From: Thamnaconus septentrionalis
Taxonomy: Eukaryota; Chordata; Actinopteri; Tetraodontiformes; Monacanthidae
DNA length: 64,000 nt
Direction of reading: 5' to 3'
NCBI GenBank assembly: GCA_009823395.1
Contig: CM020511.1
Span: 11,373,001-11,437,000, forward strand
Under the pieces are notes generated by a model that worked only from the letters and a program-made list of their open reading frames with translations, was not told the DNA's origin and did not search any database. Shown here piece by piece: positions 25,470 to 37,300 of the stretch (positions within the stretch are counted from its first letter, which is position 1; the number at the start of each line of letters is the position of its first letter). The translations under genes were made by a program, and so were the position numbers.

Positions 25470-25631
25470 TTGAGGGGACTTGTGGGACCTCCAGCTGTAC
25501 TGATGGCTGTGGAGGCTGGCGAGCAGCACGTTCTCGTCCGTGTCGACCTGGCCGAAGCGCAGCGTCTCGTGCGTGTCGTTGCAGATCACGTAGTGGCTCA
25601 GGACCAGCTCCTCGGCCTCGGTGTTCCCATT
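25470..25631 (-). CDS. vps13b: vps13b window exon 12, start of VAB region
   Basis: This 162-nt exon (54 codons, phase 0 to 0) has acceptor tgtgcag before AATGGGAAC and donor CCTCAA then gtaaag. It codes for EAEELVLSHYVICNDTHETL, RFGQVDTDENVLLASLHSHQ, YSWRSHKSPQ, nearly identical to other vertebrates. In VPS13 proteins this is where the VAB (SHR-BD) region begins: beta repeats, each with a conserved Asn, that bind adaptor proteins. The Asn in VICND fits that role. A CA repeat lies about 15 nt inside the following intron. Confidence 0.96.
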
Positions 25632-28600
25632 CTGCACAACCAAAAACATGTGGGTGATCAGCGAAGGTGGGAGCTTTGGCTAGATGGATGGATAAACAGG
25701 GGTTGAGCAAAATAAATACGTAGCAGACGTAGCAAGGAATACTACCAGGCATAGCAAACACTTTCCGGAGCCCAATGTCATAAACAAGATGTCAACAGTG
25801 TGAATACTTCAAATACGAAAAAAATGCATATTGTAAAGGCGCAGCTGTCAGCCGGTAGGAGGAGAGATGAGTGATATCATCTGGGAAGGCGACACCACCT
25901 CAGCACTGGAGGGAACTTAATCAGAAACTGACAGGTCCAGTCTAAAGCAGTATAGACGAATCTGATGACAGCTTTTTTGTACGTCGCCATCATGTGGCAC
26001 CGCCATGACTGCTGTGTTAACACTCTTACGCATCAGTGCATCCTGTGTGCGGCGGAGGCTTCTGGATTTTGCACTCCACCGTCTTCCCCAGTTTAATTTT
26101 AACGCTACTACCGTGACATTTGAATGCGGCACAAGTACTCCTGCTTTTTACTTTTTAAAAAAAAGAAGGAAAATAGTTAAATAATTAAATAAATGATACA
26201 TTTGCAGGCAGAGAAGACTCGGGGAGGTGGAGGTGCAAGACACCAGTAATGGCAGCTTGTTCACTTCTGGATGGTTTTTTCCAGGTTCTTCTCCAGGCCG
26301 GGTTCAGGGCCCAAAGTTATCCTCTCTCTGGTCTGACCTCACCCCATCAAAACCAAAAACCTTCTTTTGATGTCCAGGCCGTTCATGTTCATGTTGATGG
26401 CGGTGAAGGCCCATGTGTTTTCCCTGTGTGTTGAAAAGAGGCCTTCTAATAAGACATTCCTGCCCTGACGCGTCATCAATAAACTGCGGTTTGTTAAGAA
26501 AAACATTAATGATGGCGCGCGGCCACCGGCGGCCCCGGGACAACAGGAAAGGCAGAGAAAAGTCGAGTCACAACAGCCACCCGTGTCCACTCTGACATCA
26601 CCTCGCATGCAGAGAGTTCACTCAGCCCGCTGTTGAAACAACGGCTCAACGATGACAACGAGCCCCGTCTCCGCCTGCGTACACAATTTCAAAACAGAGG
26701 TAGGCCGCACGTAGGTGCACCGCGTGTTGATGTTTTCTTTGAGTTCCGGCCAAATTCTCCAAGATCCTAACGGGATATCTGGTGCACACACCCCTCCCTC
26801 CCCCGACTCTTGACACACGAGCTCTGATGGCTCCCCAATAGCTATCCCAACTGTCCCGGTAGGAGAAGCCCGGCCGGCTGTGTACACTTAAATGGCAGGG
26901 GGTTGGCGGTTAAATAAAGCTGGCGGGAAAAAGCTCCGGGTGCGACTGCCAAGCACGTTCAGGGTCCGGAGGTGACTTTGGAAAAAGGATGGGGAAATGC
27001 ACACTTTTAAAGAGGACACTCGATGATCAACGGGAGAGAAAGGTGAACGGAGAAAAATATATATGAGACAGCTGCAATGAGGGGATCAATCCAACCCTGG
27101 TTTTACTGTGGGAACACTATCTGCGCTCCCTTTCGCAAGCGACGCTGCAATTCACAAATTTCCTGCTGCCGTCTAAAGATACCATTGTTAAGTCCGCTCT
27201 CTCGATGGTATCGTCTTTCCGCTCCGACTCATAAGGCAACGCGATACGCACATCAGAGGAGCTTCCTGTTGTAAATGTGATCACTCTCTGTCCATCACGG
27301 GGACCCTGGCGAGCAAATATTAAGGCCCAGAAACTGGAAACAGGCAACAAATCCACCTTGTTAAAGAGGACGGAGTGACAGCTTCATCTCGAGACGCGGC
27401 CTTATCAAGGGACAAAGTATCCTCACCTCTAATCCACCCAGATCCCGTTACCTTTGTTTTCACAGCTCAGCCTACTCAGCACGTACATAAATGACAAGGT
27501 GCATTTAATTTGTCTGGGAAACACGATTACAGAAAAAGAAAAAAAAAGTTAAGTGGCACAGAACTCCGCCAGGAACAGTTAAACCCTTAAAACAGTTAAT
27601 TGGATCCCTCCCTATTCAGTTGCAAAAGACAGTAGAAAATCTAATCATAAGGAGGGGAAATGGAGGGAAAAAAAAAACAAAGACAAGAAGAGAAAATTCC
27701 CTGTTGTCTCAATTGCAACATATAACTGCTTTTAAATGCTGTGAGAAAGCAGCATGTAAACACTTCTGGGCTTTTGTGTGGCTTTCCATCAAAGCCACAT
27801 CCTCAGGGTTCAAGGCTGGGGAGAGCAACCATTGAAATGGGGCTGGGGACCAAATTCTGAGAATGGAAGCATAGGTCCTGGGATTAGACTGCGCGGGGGC
27901 CTTTAGGGGGGGCGTGGAGGGGCCATATGAGACTGACAGAGGGAAAGAAAAAGATAAAAGAAGACTTTTATGAGGGATCCTTCTTTCTTTCAAAAAAAGA
28001 GAGAAATTGATGTCTTGGAACCTTTTTGAAAACATATAATTATCAATCTTGCCTCTGATAAGAAGTACCACTAAGATGTACTGATAATCAGCACATATGG
28101 AACATTCTGCAGAAATATGGATATAAAAAAATAAACCCTTTTAAGCTCTGTAGCTCTGACTTCTTAGTCTTAATGGCCGTATTCTTTGTTCACTAACAAC
28201 AAAAAAACACTTTTCTTCACCCATCAGCTTTACATTGAACTAGACTTCCACAGTGAACGACATTCCACTGCTCTGGAGAAGGATGTTTGTAAATCTAACT
28301 CATTACTTAACATACATAACTGCAACTTATTGTGGAGAGTTGGCTTCCTCGACCGCCTGCAATTGCAATTCAGGGCAATAATCCTGGCGCTATCTTTTTT
28401 CTAATATAGTGTCCTGACATTGGCTCCATCATTGATCCAAATTCCTTGTATCATGTTTGCAACTTTGCTGTCATACATTCAGATGTGTATGAAGTACAGG
28501 AGATTTGAGTAAAAGTGCAAGTAGTCTATCAAAAACAGTTGAGACTGAATAGAAGTGAAAGTCTTCTTTCAGCACCACAATTATAAGTTGCTGCTTTACA

Positions 28601-30403
28601 GAAACAGAAATACTAGAATAACATAATCAAGCTTTTTTTTCTACCTTCAGGTAACAATAAATATTAGTTGTGTTTTTTTAGTGAAATACCTGCTTTGCTG
28701 TTACTCCTTTTCCTTGCCCCTTATATTTAGTTTCTTGTATTACTGAATTAAAGGTTGTTGCTGCAAACTGTATAAATAAAGTACACGTAAAACTGTTTTA
28801 ATGGTTTCAAGACAAGGTCAACACAGAGACAAGCAAATCCTGAATCATAATGGCTGTAACAAATTATGGCTTATAATGTTGCAAAAACACAACTACGCCC
28901 TGAGAAGTATATATCTATTTTTATTCTATTTTTAGTCTTTTATTTCCTGCACTTAGGTGCATCTGGAACTTCAGCTGTTCAGGTTGCGGTGGTCCGCTAC
29001 AATCATGCACGGGTCGGGCATGTTCAATTGTATGCGTGTTGCGGGATCTTGTGAGTGGTCCAAGGCAGAGCCTACAGGCCACATCACAGCAGAGGTTCCT
29101 GCCAGCCTTGACACCAGGAAACATGAAAATCACTGCAACAATTACACTCATTATGATACATCCTTCTGTTGCGGAAGGACAGAGACTGTTAGCGTTTCCA
29201 ACTGCTGGTGATTACGCTTTCAATTAGGATCAAGTGTTTCTATGCATGCGTGCATGTGTGCGGCCATGTGTGTGCATCAATCATCAGAGAAACACGGCAG
29301 CTAACACCCAGGCGGCTTTGTTTTTTTCTTTAAAAGCTGCAATGCAGTTGACCACCATCCAGTACCTAAGCACATGTGCGAGGGTTTCTCCAGAGAACAA
29401 GGTTCATGTTTTATTTTAACTCCCCGAAAGGGTAAAGAACCTTTATGTAATTAATCTTTTCACAGCATTGCCAGATGTTGAAGGAAAGATTGTTTTAAAT
29501 AACCAGCATGATTCTTTAAACCTTTGTGTACCTTCCAACTGAGCACGGCCATGCCCGCCAGCGCTACTTTACAATGTTGGTACATTTATTCTTTTCTGAA
29601 GCGAGGTAGGTTCTACACAAGTAATCGGCCTACTACTGCAAATGTTTGTCCAATTTAGAGAAGCCAGACTCAGTGTTGTATCTATGAATAATACATGCAT
29701 CCAGTTTGGATTTCAAGAAACTTGGCAAAAATAGCAATGGTGGTTGGGGAGGGGACTCATATTTATCACCCAAGCCAGCATCAGAAAAGGTCTTGGCTCA
29801 GAAAATATTACCAACTATAACCTGGTGTTGTGCAAGCATGTCCGAACACATCAGCAAAGCTGTAATTTTGCCTTTTATTACAACACAGCCGCAGATCTTA
29901 AGGGTTATTTATGGCTCCATTTACTGGCTGAAATTGGGAACGTTCTCAAACATGCAACACATGAGGCAACGATGAGGCAAAGGGTTGAATATTACGCATC
30001 GCGCAACACGGCCACGGAGAGCTTCTGACGAGTCGGTGAGTGAGGGAGCCGGCGAAAGAGAGAGGCACACGCATTAATAGGCTGTGAGGCCGCAGCAACT
30101 GTTTAGTGGACGGGTTCCTCCTTTCTGCGTTTCACAGGTAAAAGATCGCAGCTGTTAGAGGTTAGAAAGTGCGAGTTATTATTCCAGCCGCCTTATTGAC
30201 ATAGTCAGCTTGCATCTGAAACCAGTGCGAGACGGTCTCCAGAGCCCAGTTTATGTGTCAACACAGCCACAGCTGACTTGGACCGAGCCATTTGTGTACG
30301 CGTTTTCTATACGGCGTTCCACTGTTTGGGATACATGTCTTGAAAGGAGTTGGGGGACGACGTTATAAATCAATTCTATATTAAGGTTGTGGTTGGCAGG
30401 GAT

Positions 30404-30404
30404 A

Positions 30405-30435
<31 letters not shown>

Positions 30436-30436
30436 C
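30404..30436. repeat. (TG)n-(GA)n microsatellite
   Basis: About 9 TG units followed by about 7 GA units. Confidence 0.93.
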
Positions 30437-30564
30437 AGTGGACAAAAACGAGGGGTGGACGTCGTGCCAGATGAAGTTTTTGGCAGGTGTTGCCACTAAA
30501 GTTTTACCATGTTTTCACGGGCATCACTTCATACATAAAAATATCCTGGCTACCAGAGGCAGCG

Positions 30565-30592
30565 CTGAGAGCTGAGAGCTGAGAGCTGAGAG
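30565..30592. repeat. (GCTGAGA)4 tandem repeat
   Basis: Four perfect seven-base units in tandem, visible directly. Confidence 0.85.
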
Positions 30593-31320
30593 ATGATGAG
30601 GACCATAGCAGCAGCAGAATGCTGAGAACAGACACACTGTTGCCTCTTAGTCGAGAGTTTACAATAAACCGAGAAGCAGTTTCATGCTGAAAATTTTATT
30701 AGCGCTGGCGTCCGACTGAAACGGTTCTCATGAAATCCACTATGTTGTGAGTTTGTTTAGCTGATACGCCATTTGGGACAAAAGACCATATTTCAGGCAA
30801 TTCAATAAAACAGAAAGTACATTACGATTTCCTTTATGGATTTACTGGCCCCCAGCTACAAATATAATGTAATGGCAAGTATAAGAGCCGAAAAAAAGTC
30901 AAAGGCAAACTGCTCGTTACCTCGGATTTCTGAGCACATTCCATTGTTTCATGTTCAAGCGAAAAACTCTTGAATCCGAAGCAACCAGCTGACTGATCAC
31001 ATTTGATCACTTTCAATGAATTCTTATGCAGAATTCAACATTTAACCAGGGGAGTCTTCATGTTGGAATTGACGTTTTTTTCAACTGATTTGAACACTTA
31101 CTAAGCAGGTTTAATTATCAGCATCCTCTATTTTTTGGTTGACAGGGCTGCCTGAATAGTTAGTAGTGAGGACAGAGAGGAGTTTCTTATTTACCAATCA
31201 ATCAATGAATCAATCATGAAATCATCAAAAAATAAAATAAACCTGTAGCAAAACAAAACAAGTTTTAAAACATTTATCTACAACCTTCTTTAAATTCCTC
31301 TGGTTTAAAGTGTGTGGTAC

Positions 31321-31452
31321 CTGTTGCCAGCTGCGGAGGGCAGTGTCCATGGTGTGGATGGCGTACTGACTGATATTGAGTAGAACTGGATCCACAAATA
31401 CATTCAGATCCAACCTTGTGGTCTGGGGGCAGCAGATGGCAGCAGCCTGGCC
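31321..31452 (-). CDS. vps13b: vps13b window exon 11
   Basis: This 132-nt exon is phase 0 at both ends. The acceptor is gttttaag before GGCCAGGCT, preceded by a T-rich tract; an alternative AG 6 nt downstream would drop Gly-Gln, but those two residues are present in the homologue. The donor is CAACAG then gtacca. The peptide reads GQAAAICCPQTTRLDLNVFV, DPVLLNISQYAIHTMDTALR, SWQQ. This is a less conserved part of the protein; the ending A-R/Q-WQQ and the position between two certain exons support it. Confidence 0.9.
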
Positions 31453-31551
31453 CTTAAAACACACAAGAGAATAAAATCAGTTACTGAATGAAATAAAGCA
31501 AACGCTTCCTGGTCCACGTTAGGACCCCTGACATGTCGAATGAAGATCTAC

Positions 31552-31772
31552 CTGTAGAAGAGTGGGCTGGAGGAGCTGCAGCAGTGTTAGGTTTCTGTAC
31601 TCGAGCAGCCTGCAGTCCAGCTGTGTGGAGAAGTTAAACTCCTGACAGTGACGAGGCCCGTTGGTCCACTGTCGAAGGTAAACCCGCGGCTCCTGGGCAC
31701 CGACGACCATAAACTCCTGCTCCTGCGGCAACTTCCTGTCTGGCAGGAACGGGCGAAGTTGCGGGGACGGAG
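31552..31772 (-). CDS. vps13b: vps13b window exon 10
   Basis: This 221-nt exon follows a phase-1 intron (acceptor cctccag before CTCCGTCC) and ends in phase 0 (CTTCTACAG then gtagatc). The peptide has PSPQLRPFLPDRKLPQEQEF, VVGAQEPRVYLRQWTNGP, FSTQLDCRLLEYRNLTLLQL. The EP--YLRQW-NG and DC-LLE-RN motifs match VPS13B. It sits between introns of only 99 bp and 243 bp, the tightest packing in the window. Confidence 0.93.
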
Positions 31773-32015
31773 CTGGAGGAGGGAGACACACTGGATGTCA
31801 CTTTGGCATATTACCTTGTACTATACAGTTAAAAAAACATTTTAGAATTTCAACTGTATCACAAAGTAGGATGACCAACAGAAATGATACAAAATTCCAG
31901 GAAAAGGAAGCTGCGGTCACAATATCCGTGAGCACTGTCAATTACGAGACCATTCACACTGAACAAAAAAAATCTCATAGGGTCAAATGGACTAGTGTTC
32001 GATGATGCCCTGTAC

Positions 32016-32197
32016 CTGTGCCCAGTCGTTCCAGGTGATGGCAGAGGTGAATCTCCAGCTGTGACAGTTGAAGGGACATTCCGACGGAGGGCACGAACCA
32101 GGGTGCGAAGCAGGAGTCCACGCGGGTGCAGGCTGCCAGCGCCATCGGCGACACCAAGTGGTCGCAGGGCAGCTGGGAGCCACAATCGCTGTCCAAG
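32016..32197 (-). CDS. vps13b: vps13b window exon 9
   Basis: This 182-nt exon enters after a phase-2 intron and ends in phase 1 (GGCACAG then gtacagg). I chose the acceptor cttccgcag before CTTGGACAG because it has the better pyrimidine tract and restores the vertebrate spacing (SLDSDCGSQLPCDHLVSPMA). Then come LAACTRVDSCFAPWFVPSVG and LSQLEIHLCHHLERLG. A second AG 30 nt upstream (exon border 32227) is in the same frame and would add ten residues ending in a Tyr-Glu-Ile-Asn-Trp segment absent from the mammalian protein. Confidence 0.9.
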
Positions 32198-34187
32198 CTG
32201 CGGAAGCAGAGCCAGTTGATTTCATATCTGCACGGATTTGAAGGGGACTGAGGCCGACGATGCAAACTCAAAAAGGGTCAAAGTGGCAATAGGCGTTTTC
32301 TCACCACTAGAGAGTGCAGCTGAGCACTGCATGTAAACTAAAACAAAGCAGCTTGTAGTTCAGGCTCCTTTTATTTTGCTAGCAGTGCAGGCAGGCAGTT
32401 GCTTCTCGCTATTCATAACAGTGGAAGCAGAGGTTCAACATGTGAGCGCGGCTGGTCGGGCTTTGTAAATAAAAGGAGAGAAAACACTCAATGTCAAGAG
32501 ACAGAGGGAACAGCACCACCACAGATGAAACAACACCACTAGAGCCTCACAGACATTTACTATATACTGTATCTGACAATGATGAAACTCACGTATTGCC
32601 CCTTTAGGAAAAAAATAAATACTGCACAAGGTAGAGAAATGACTCGTCTATCTCGAGAAAATAAAGAAAAATAAGTACTTTTGAACTATAATATAAAGTA
32701 TTGAAGAACTCAAAGGGAATAATAGATCATTAACAAATCATTTGTTTCTGATGAAACTTGTTTTGCAATGTCAGCAGCAGGGGCACAGCTGTCGCCCATA
32801 TTCCACAAAAATAGGACACATTCATTAAATCAGTACATTGTTTCAACTGTCAGTCAGCTCCAAATGATTTGACATTCCAGTATAAAAAAAACAAAAACAA
32901 AAAGAGGACAAACTCCACTGAGACTGAACACTGTTGTTCACGCAAAGAGGAACGAGAGGAGACGACAGCGCACGGAGCCTCAGTGCCGTCCCAAGCCGTG
33001 AGCATAGGTACATTATTACTCCTGCTGCTTCCAGCAGAACCTCTCCATGGACATTAATTGCATGTCATGGCTGATGATGCTAAATGGAAGGTAATTGATA
33101 TGAATGACCGTTTGCTCCGTAATTTGCTGCTACCATGATCCACCATAAAACCTCCAGCAGGAACCGTTCAGGACCTGAAAACGCTGGTGCAGCAGTGGGC
33201 TCCTTAAAAAGATAAGCATCATATGTTGACAATTTTCATTACTTCCAGTTGGCAGCGCGGCCAAGTTATTTTTCTGGTGGAAACCAAAGAAAGGCAGATG
33301 AAACGGGTGAGTCGGGGAAGGGGAAATCAATTTTGATCAAAAAAGACAAATAATTCAAACATAAAGGAAATGTAGTGTGTGCTGTATGATTGTAATGTAA
33401 CACAGATGTATATTTTGCTTTACACTCTATATGGAGGTTTTTCTTCCCCCGCTCTCTTCCTCCGCGAACGTTTTCTCAAACCTCCCCTTTTCACTCCTCT
33501 GGAACTCTCTAAGCCACACAGAATGTGGGCTTGGCAATTCTCTCGCACTAAATTTTGCTGAATCCCAAGGGGGAGCAAAAAAATTTAAGAGAAATGTTGA
33601 GGGGGGGGGGGACCCCGAAAAATAAATGAAATAACGGATTGAGAGGATCAAGTGGGAAAAGAATGCAGGGAGAAATGAGAATGTGAAGGTATATCAGTTG
33701 AGAGATAAAGAGATGATGAGGTCTGAGGTGTCACAGTGCTCGGCGGACCGGGCCTGACACCTCCTGTCCATCCTCGTTCGGCCCGGGCCGGGCCAGGACC
33801 AAGAACTAATGAGCCAACCCAAAGGGGACTTTTGCTCCTCTCGCTTCCCTTCGATTAGATACACTCAAGGTAAGCAGGAAGGAATCCGGATGGGCCCTGA
33901 CAGGCACTTGGTGTGCTGGGAAATCTCATTAGGCCGATCTGAACGCCTTCCAAGTCCACTCCCTGCTCCTGCTCACCAGATGTGGGGCGAGGGACGCCGG
34001 CTGCCGGCTCTTTTGTGTTTCACCGTGGGCCCGGCTGCGGTCTGCCCCCCTCTCCCCTCATGCTGGACGCCGCACGCATTCTCCATTCATTCCACCCGCA
34101 TATTTACGTGTAGGCATGCGCACGCTGGCTGGTCTTTTTTTTTTGTGCCAACAAGCCAGCAGTGGGCGCGGCGAGGATTCTCCTCAC
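32198..34187 (-). other. vps13b: vps13b intron 8-9
   Basis: A 2.0-kb intron. Near exon 9 lies the possible alternative acceptor at 32228. The remainder has AT-rich unique sequence, a G run at 33601-33611 and a pyrimidine-rich region near 33430-33500. A 252-codon plus-strand frame (33809-34567) runs partly antisense to exon 8 and is not credible. Confidence 0.78.
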
Positions 34188-34384
34188 CTCTGCTCGTCTC
34201 CTCCGTCCCCGTTGCTGTTGAGCACGATCCTCCACAGGTTGGAGGCCACCAGCTCCTTCTGCTGGTCGGTCAGACTGAGGCTGGGCAGATGCAGCTGGCA
34301 GGCTCTGCTCTCCGAGAGGCTGAACTCCCGGTATGGGACGAAGGCCTGCTGGAGCTCGTCCCAGTACTCCAGGCTGCACGGTAC
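34188..34384 (-). CDS. vps13b: vps13b window exon 8
   Basis: This 197-nt exon starts in phase 0 (acceptor cacccag before GTACCGTGC) and ends in phase 2 (GAGCAGAG then gtgagga). It codes for VPCSLEYWDELQQAFVPYRE, FSLSESRACQLHLPSLSLT and LVASNLWRIVLNSNGDGGDE. VPCSLEYWDELQ and LWRIVLNS are VPS13B signatures. Open frames on the plus strand across this exon are antisense shadows. Confidence 0.95.
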
Positions 34385-37300
34385 CTGGGTGGAAGGGCAA
34401 GAAGTTCGCAATGTAACAAATATAACATCACTTTGTTTCGCATGTATCGCCGCATTTTGCATCCCGGGGGCAGCAGCGACCAGCGACCAGCAACCTGCTT
34501 TATGAACGATATAAGGATCCACTCGACAACACTTGTAAAAGTTGGGCGAGCGGAGGAGGAAAAATAAAAGTTAGGCAGATGTTTATTGCGGCATAATGAA
34601 GTAAACTGAAGTGGGTCTTCCCCACTGTACCTCATCGCTGTACAATGCCCAATTGAACATATGTGAGTAAGTACCCTCTACTCCCTAATAAACAGTCGGA
34701 TCGCTTCTGGGTGAGGTATGAAGTGAAAACCAAAAGACTGCGATGGCTGAATTCACTCATTTGGATGATATCACGGCCCAGATGTTGGGCAACGGAGACT
34801 TTTTTTCCTCGCTTTTTTAACGCAACCAGCTGCTCACAACGGCGAATAAAAACCATTGCACGTATTTGTTTGGTCTCCTCGAGAACTTAATAGCGAGGGA
34901 ATGCTTTCCTTACCGTGATCATTGCATAGCCCTGCCTCGGGCCTAATGATCCCGCAGTGAACGTGTTGGGTTATGCTAATCATCGAGCGCCGCAATCATT
35001 AATACTTTGACGGCTTCAAGGAGGGAAAAAGTCCAATCAAGCGTGACTCTCTGGCTGGCAGAAGAAAAAAATTGAATATTCTGTCCCGTATAAGAAAAAC
35101 CTCAAGAAAACCATGACGCAAGACCTCCAACGAAGAAAGACAACATGCCGTTTCTATAACAGAACCACACAACCACAGCATAAGTGAACACCAGCTAGCA
35201 GGCAGCCATTAGCACAGTAGTCCCGCCACAGTTTCCCTGACTGAATGGCAACCAGGTTACGTGAGCTTGCGCATAGTGTGTGATGCCTGCTTTGGCCTCC
35301 AGTGGCTCCTCTGACACGGGGCCACGTTCTGTCGGCCACCTGCACAATTACCTTCTGGTGAATTGGCATTGGCAGGGAGCTTTAAGCGGCACAACCTGAA
35401 CAGCGAGAGTGTACAAGAAAGGAAGTGAATTTCTCACTCTTGAAAACCCACCTATTTCAATGAATTAAAACACCTTCTTGGACAACTACACAACCAGTGG
35501 AGTGGTTGACAACTTGCTTTGAGTGTAAAAAAGAGAAGGTTTTGGGGGTTGACAAAATGCGTGTGCGCACGCGCCCAATAATTCAGACGCGAGGCTGTTT
35601 AGTGTGGCTGCACTCTTAAAGGAGGAATGCAATGAGGTAACCAGGGCTTACATCATGCATGAAATGCCACACAGGTCTTCCTGGAATCAACCTCTCATAA
35701 TTGTACCTGACAGAGTGGTGCACCCGCAACCCCGACGCCGAGCCACTGGGGCGGAAATTCGCCGAACGTCCGCAGAGAATTGCCAGAGCTGTGCTGGTTG
35801 AAACACAGAGAGGGCTTTTCTTTTTCCACCTGCGACATTCAATACACATGACGGCATGCAAAAATTAATGCGCGAGGCACACATGTGGTACAGTGGAATA
35901 CATTTGCATGGTCGAATTGGTTTCATGTTTCCCAAGTTGCACCGCTGGCACCGGAGGAGCGCAGATACATTTGATAACCAAATCAGTTGTTTTTTTTGAA
36001 AAAAGAAAGAAAGTGGAATAAAAAAGAAAACTTTTAGCTGCAATGAATTTGTGAAGCCTGGCGCCGGGAACAGGAGGCACCTGTGTATATGTCAAATGGA
36101 TTGTGTATATGGTTTGCGGAGTATAGATAATTATACGTATGAAAGACAATATGCATGTATACGTTTTGTGTACTGTATACACAGGTGTGCACACGTATGT
36201 CAAAGCATTACACGGTCTGGACAGTGTAGGTTTCTGCAGCCTGATTATGTGTGTACCTTATCTGATAAACAACATAGAAGCCCGAATATCCGACATTCCC
36301 GTGGCCAGATTAGTCCAGTCTGCATTTTAAAGACCCAAACCATAAAGTTTGGTGTGGCAGCTCAAGCGCAGGACAAAATACCAGCGGAGGAAAAATCATA
36401 ATGCCAAAGTAAATATTATCTTAGTCGCTGGTTGACGTTGGTGGATTATCAAATATAAAAACTTCATTTTATAGCCTGCTCAATTTTGAACTTTTAAACA
36501 AAAATATGTGACTTTAGGAAGGTTGGTATTGTCTTTTTTTCCAATTTTGATTAAACTTTGGCCATGAACATTTGGCCAAACATGTATTTTGTGTTCATTT
36601 GTGTCAGACAGATCAGTCACAGTCTTTAAAAATTGTTAAATACAACAAATCAAATGGAAAAATCAATGACATTTAAAAATAAATACATTTTCCTGACCAA
36701 CACCAATGTACTGATTTTTATGGGTAAATTCCAATAAAAAATTAAAAACTGTTTGCTGCTATGCACAGTCTGTCTTCCACGATTATCATTGTGACATAGT
36801 CATATTTTTTGTTATTTTACTGATTCCTTTATGTCCAAAACGCCCAAAGCTAGCAGCACCTTATCGGGCAGCGGACAAATTGAAGTGACATCAGCTTAAG
36901 CAAACGCTTACTTAGGAGGCGTAATGAAAACTGCTCCGAAAATAAAACGTCTCCTGCTGCGCTGTCTCCAATAGGTTAATACACCTCAACGTTAATCAAT
37001 GTGGAAAACAAGGAATAATTCCATGCTGAGATCCTCATGCTTATTAGCATTACCTCTTCCTCTCTAAAGCCAACGACAAAAAAAAAAAAGAAATGGGAGT
37101 TTTAGTGGGTGATGTGTAAAATGTCCAGATCAAATTAACCTCATGGACAGTCTTTTATTTTTGTAGTGCATTAACTGTGACTAATGCAGTTCTGCTTGAG
37201 CTCTGGCCCGCTAAAATAATAATTATCTTGGCAAAAACACGCTCCCTCTCTTTCGACTTCAATGTGTCACCCTGAAGTGAAATATCCCAAACGACTCCCC

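Larger units (their letters stand above)
25632..31320 (-). other. vps13b: vps13b intron 11-12
   Basis: A 5.7-kb intron. It has a GT/GA repeat at 30404-30436, four tandem copies of a GCTGAGA unit at about 30565-30592, and a diverged stretch at about 28490-28790 that resembles fish repeats with AGTAAAAGTGCAAGTA words. The rest is unique. No gene is seen. Confidence 0.78.

Noticed and set aside
32198..32227. Extended exon 9 starting at 32227 as the main form
   Set aside because: It would add ten residues absent from vertebrate homologues, and its acceptor has a poorer pyrimidine tract than the one at 32198.
33809..34567. 252-codon open frame on the plus strand
   Set aside because: It is partly antisense to exon 8; the GC-rich exon suppresses stops on the other strand. 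No recognisable protein.
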